Positions 15,995 through 19,154 of a stretch of 19,154 nucleotides of DNA are shown piece after piece. Under the pieces are notes generated by a model, which had not been told where the DNA came from, did no database searches, and was given only the letters and a program-made list of their open reading frames with translations. The translations under genes were made by a program, and so were the position numbers. The stretch is from Methanospirillum hungatei (GTDB lineage Archaea; Halobacteriota; Methanomicrobia; Methanomicrobiales; Methanospirillaceae), in NCBI RefSeq assembly GCF_020216685.1, contig NZ_JAIWNS010000067.1:1-19154 (forward strand), given 5' to 3'. Numbering within the stretch: position 1 is the first letter of the stretch; each line of letters begins with the position of its first letter.

Positions 15995-16483
15995 ATGGAT
16001 CCCTCACACATCCAGAAGATATCTGTTCAGGCAATTGTATTGGTCATTTCTACTTCCAGAACAGAAAAAGAGGACACCGCCGGTAAGGCAATACAATCTC
16101 TCCTTCAGGAGTCATCCATCCCGGTTATCAGAACTGAAATCATTCCCGATGCTATTGAAAAGATTCAGAAGGCTCTTTTCGAGGCTCTTTCTGAAGCGAA
16201 CTGTATTATCCTGACCGGCGGTACCGGGATAACTCATGACGATTGCACCATTGAAGCAGTAGAACCCCTTCTTGAGAAGAGACTTGACGGTTTTGGGGAA
16301 ATATTCCGCATAAAAAGTTTTGCAGAGGTTGGAACCAGGACTGTATTAAGCAGGGCTGTGGGAGGTATCATTCATGGGAAAGCTATCTTCTGTATACCCG
16401 GGTCGAAAAATGCCGCAGAACTTGCAACACGGGACATTATTATCCCAGAAATTTATCACATCCTCACTCATGCAAACCGGTGA
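15995..16483 (+). CDS. moaB: Molybdenum cofactor biosynthesis protein MoaB
   Basis: MoaB/MogA-family protein that adenylylates molybdopterin for Mo or W cofactor synthesis, needed in methanogens for formylmethanofuran and formate dehydrogenases. The 162-residue product has the molybdopterin-binding LTGGTGITHDDCTIEAVEPLL, the EVGTRTVLSRAVGG segment and the C-terminal FCIPGSKNAAELA, all typical of MoaB. The N-terminal 15 residues before the first beta strand (AIVLVIST) are variable. ATG 15995 is the first start after an in-frame stop; the ribosome site is weak. It stands alone, right of the putative origin, and is followed by a T-run terminator. Confidence 0.92.
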   Translation: MDPSHIQKISVQAIVLVISTSRTEKEDTAGKAIQSLLQESSIPVIRTEIIPDAIEKIQKALFEALSEANCIILTGGTGITHDDCTIEAVEPLLEKRLDGFGEIFRIKSFAEVGTRTVLSRAVGGIIHGKAIFCIPGSKNAAELATRDIIIPEIYHILTHANR

Positions 16484-16500
16484 CCCTTTCATCCTAGCAA

Positions 16501-16507
16501 TTTTTTT
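16501..16507 (+). terminator. Oligo-T terminator after moaB
   Basis: Seven T residues 17 bases after the moaB stop codon, a typical archaeal intrinsic termination signal. The rest of the 174-base spacer up to the cgi121 stop has no recognisable gene apart from a doubtful 27-codon frame at 16572-16655. Confidence 0.45.
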
Positions 16508-16657
16508 GGGGGAGCCACTCAAATGAACCTGCCTTTATCTCATATTAGAACAATCATGTCTGTATGGTTCAGTGGTATCACAGTATCATTACAAAATTAT
16601 TGTTGATGAAAAAAAGGCCTCTCAACTTGCAGAGAAAATAAAAAATATCTCTTAATT

Positions 16658-17194
16658 TTACCGGTTCACGGTCAGGAGAGCACACCGTTCACATATGAGA
16701 TCGGTCAGGCGGTCCGGACCGGTTACCTCCAGTTCTTCAGGCGTCACATCGAAAAACTCTATAAGCCGATTTTTTTTCTCTTCAGACATCAGACTCCAGT
16801 CTTCATCCCTGACCTCCTCCATTTCCTCAAGAAGCGATGTGACGGCCTCCGGGTTTGGGGGAATTATACAGAGATAGCAGTCATTGATACCATTTTCAGG
16901 TCCGAACTGACCAATCTGCCCGGTCTGCCTGGTACCGGCGGCATAGAGCAGGACCTCCACCTCAAGACTTCGTGCGATCATTCGGTCTTCTCTCCAGGCG
17001 CGGATGGCATGAACCAGGGCGGTTTTCACATGCTCAAACCCGGCGATCATATTCCGGTTCAGACATACAATAGTCACGCCATATTTTTCTCCGGTCTTTC
17101 TGATCATATCCAGAAATTCTGCCCGGTCCCTGATGGTCACTCTGACCGGGATGATCTCATATTCATCTGTGTATCTGCGTTCCTGTGTTAACAT
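16658..17194 (-). CDS. cgi121: KEOPS complex subunit Cgi121
   Basis: Cgi121 belongs to KEOPS (Kae1, Bud32, Cgi121, Pcc1), which makes the t6A modification at A37 of ANN-decoding tRNAs; Cgi121 binds Bud32 and recruits the tRNA 3' end. Family-typical segments in the 178-residue protein are NRNMIAGFEHVKTALVHAIRAW and RSLEVEVLLYAAGTRQTGQI. The final 40 residues (about 135-178: WSLMSEEKKNRLIEFFDVTPEEL) extend the core. Its ATG lies inside the hel308 3' end; the two overlap by seven bases (17188-17194), so expression is coupled. No other KEOPS gene is in the window. Proximity of cgi121 to a Hel308 gene is, as I recall, recurrent in Euryarchaeota. Confidence 0.87.
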   Translation of the reverse strand: MLTQERRYTDEYEIIPVRVTIRDRAEFLDMIRKTGEKYGVTIVCLNRNMIAGFEHVKTALVHAIRAWREDRMIARSLEVEVLLYAAGTRQTGQIGQFGPENGINDCYLCIIPPNPEAVTSLLEEMEEVRDEDWSLMSEEKKNRLIEFFDVTPEELEVTGPDRLTDLICERCALLTVNR

Positions 17195-19154
17195 CCAAAA
17201 TCCTCCCAGGAAGATTGGCCCCTGATCTTCTGTGTTTCAGGTATCTCTTTTGTATTCTCTGTACCTGAGTTTTCTTTCTCAGAATCAGACAGATATGCCA
17301 GGACTTTTCTTGCCCTGGCTGCTCCGAGAACATCGGAGAGGAGCACCTCGTCAGCAGTTAGCAGGTCTGATACGGTAATGATACCCGCACTCTGGAGTTT
17401 TTCAGCCATTTTTTTACCAATTCCCGGAACGTCGGTTAATAACTCAGGGGTTTTCTGCTGATATTCATCGTCGGATGGGCGTTTTCCGGATCTCTTCACT
17501 TTGGTGATTTCATCGATAACCTGCCGTGCAATTCCTTCTCCGATGATCCGTGCAATCGTTGAAAGACCTGCCCGTGCCACTGCTTCGGGATCCGGATATC
17601 CTGCATTATACAGACTTCTTGCACGAACCCGACCGATATTACGGAGAGCAACAAGAGGCAGCAGCTCTGGTTTTACTCCATGATGAACCCTGACCGAGAG
17701 CGTCTTTACCACCTGGCTCATCTCCGGCATCTCGACAGATACCAGTCGCTCCGTTCCATGGAGGAGCCATTTGCCGGAGTCTACGATATTATAGAGATCA
17801 CCGGCTCCGATTCCATACCGCTCCTCTATCATCCCCTCTGATAATTCATCAGCCCAGTCGGTCAGGACCAGAGCGGTCTTCAGACCGGAGAGCCAGAGTT
17901 CTTCCTCCTCCTGTTCAAAGGGAAGCGGTAACATGAGGTCATCCTTGTGTTTAAAGAGAAATGTCCGGAGAAGCTGGGTGTCAGCAGCCTTGAGATACAG
18001 CCGCTGCATATCAGGTGAGACACAGATGACATGAAGCAGTCCGATTAGTGTCGGAGCTTCACATGACTTCAGGCTGTCCAGGATCAAGCGTGCCGTGCAG
18101 GGATTCAGGTACAACCGGGAGACCAGACTCCCAAGCCTCGTTGCTGAAAGTCCATTCTCTCTCTCCTCTACCATCCCTGCCGTGGTAAGGAACCGGATAG
18201 CATCGCCAACCAGCCGGGGGAGGGAACGGGTTTTGGGATGCTGGAAAAAGTAAAAGGTGCGTTCCATGAATGATGCCAGTGCGTTCTGATCATGGGCAAA
18301 TCCGGTTGCGATAAGGGAGAGGATATGAGCACACAACGACGCATCGTCCACGCACTGTGAATCAATTCGTTCCGCTTCTGCATCGATGAAGGTTTCAAAA
18401 AGTCGTTCAACGCTCGAGGCATCCTTTGCCAGAAGGACCGCCTCTCCATACGGATCAAGATGGGGTCTCCCTGCCCGTCCGGCCATCTGGTGATACTCCC
18501 CGACCGGGATAGGAACCATCCCAAGACCTGACGTAAACCGGTTATAATCCCGGATGATGACCCGTCGTGCCGGAAGATTAAGACCAGCAGCAAGGGTCGG
18601 GGTAGCGGCAATAACCTCAATATAGCCGTTTCGAAACCCCTCCTCAATTATCGCCCGCTCCTGCCGTATAAGACCGGCATGATGGAATGCTGCCCCCCGT
18701 TCCACGCAATCAGCAAGGACATTTCCTTCATCCCGGTCACGAAGTCTCCGAAGTTCTTGTGCGAGCGCCTTTGAGTCCGGGCTGCCGGCTTTTAATGCCC
18801 CTGCTGCTTTTTTCGCAAACCCCTCAGCATTTCTTCGTGAAGAGACAAAGACCAGGCACTGTCCCCCTTCTTCTATTGTATCAAGACAGAGGTTCAGGTC
18901 ATCATGCTTGGTTTTTCCCTGGATCGGCCGTTCAGAGTCAGAAAATCGTATCTTTCCATTATAAAAGACACCCTGACGAAGGTCGACCGGTCGCCAGGTG
19001 CTGGTGATCAACGTGGCATCAAGCCATTCTGCGAGCTGGGCCGGGTTTCCAATCGTTGCAGACAGACCGATCACCTGCATATCGGGATTTGTGTACCTGA
19101 GTTTGGTTATGACCATCTCAAGAGTGGCCCCCCGGTTCTCTGATCCGATCAGGT
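17188..19154 (-). CDS. hel308: ATP-dependent DNA helicase Hel308 (5' end outside window)
   Basis: Ski2-like superfamily 2 helicase that unwinds lagging-strand forks and aids fork repair. The reading frame runs open to the window edge, so about the first 140-150 codons, with motifs I and II, are missing; the visible start codon at 19116 is internal (LIGSENRGATLEMVITKL crosses it). About 655 codons are visible. They include motif III (GLSATIGNP), motif IV region (CLVFVSSRRNAE), motif V (AATPTLAAGLNLPARRVI) and motif VI (QMAGRAGRP), then winged-helix and ratchet domains and a terminal helix-hairpin-helix (TDVPGIGKKMAEKLQSAG). The C-terminal QSSWEDFGC resembles a PCNA- or RPA-binding tail peptide. 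Downstream cgi121 overlaps by seven bases. Confidence 0.95.
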   Translation of the reverse strand, partial: LIGSENRGATLEMVITKLRYTNPDMQVIGLSATIGNPAQLAEWLDATLITSTWRPVDLRQGVFYNGKIRFSDSERPIQGKTKHDDLNLCLDTIEEGGQCLVFVSSRRNAEGFAKKAAGALKAGSPDSKALAQELRRLRDRDEGNVLADCVERGAAFHHAGLIRQERAIIEEGFRNGYIEVIAATPTLAAGLNLPARRVIIRDYNRFTSGLGMVPIPVGEYHQMAGRAGRPHLDPYGEAVLLAKDASSVERLFETFIDAEAERIDSQCVDDASLCAHILSLIATGFAHDQNALASFMERTFYFFQHPKTRSLPRLVGDAIRFLTTAGMVEERENGLSATRLGSLVSRLYLNPCTARLILDSLKSCEAPTLIGLLHVICVSPDMQRLYLKAADTQLLRTFLFKHKDDLMLPLPFEQEEEELWLSGLKTALVLTDWADELSEGMIEERYGIGAGDLYNIVDSGKWLLHGTERLVSVEMPEMSQVVKTLSVRVHHGVKPELLPLVALRNIGRVRARSLYNAGYPDPEAVARAGLSTIARIIGEGIARQVIDEITKVKRSGKRPSDDEYQQKTPELLTDVPGIGKKMAEKLQSAGIITVSDLLTADEVLLSDVLGAARARKVLAYLSDSEKENSGTENTKEIPETQKIRGQSSWEDFGC

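Overview
The window is a stretch of core archaeal chromosome, most likely from a methanogen of the order Methanomicrobiales (Methanospirillum-like; the genus is an inference from protein style and gene set, not a search). The archaeal signature is clear. It carries ribosomal proteins S6e and S8e, SRP19, Gar1, transcription factor TFB, an Orc1/Cdc6 initiator, Hel308, the KEOPS subunit Cgi121, the archaeal-type riboflavin synthase and a HypB of the Methanocaldococcus type. TATA-box promoters, some apparently leaderless genes and AGGTGAT-type ribosome sites fit the same picture. I see no insertion sequence, prophage, CRISPR array or rRNA.

Layout. Positions 1-2130 hold rps6e (+), a DUF2240-like gene (-), a small secreted protein (+) and rps8e (-). 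From 2134 to 5209, hypB (-) diverges from srp19-PHP phosphoesterase (+), followed by gar1-tfb-tRNA-Ala(CGC) (+): protein targeting, rRNA pseudouridylation, basal transcription and a tRNA. From 5250 to 8908 lie two divergent secreted-protein genes: a PEGA plus Asp-box beta-propeller protein (-) and a large subtilisin-family protease with an inserted domain and C-terminal repeats (+). From 8919 to 12072 a tightly overlapped minus-strand operon reads class V aminotransferase, riboflavin synthase, lumazine synthase, AspC-like aminotransferase. A short purE (+) follows at 12241-12636. From 12656 to 15607 a second minus-strand operon reads orc1/cdc6, Lrp-family regulator, aminotransferase (possibly MfnC), the last two overlapping. 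The moaB gene (+) lies at 15995-16483. From 16658 to the right edge are hel308 (5' end outside the window) and cgi121, overlapping by 7 nt.

The most striking non-coding signal is between orc1 and moaB. A perfect 26-bp inverted repeat (15687-15712 and 15907-15932) looks like a pair of Origin Recognition Boxes, each with a TTCCAGTGGAA core and a G-string (GGGGTGGGGG). They flank about 190 bp that is very AT-rich and itself holds palindromes and direct repeats. I read this as a chromosomal replication origin (oriC) next to its initiator gene. Replication and genome maintenance (Orc1, Hel308, Cgi121) therefore cluster around it.

Other points of interest are the extra domain inside the protease catalytic domain just before the active-site Ser, the repeat architecture of the divergent propeller protein, perfect dyads in the rps8e leader, ATGA start-stop overlaps tying riboflavin enzymes to aminotransferases, a purE lacking the usual C-terminal tail, and several convergent gene pairs with only 5-19 nt between stop codons.
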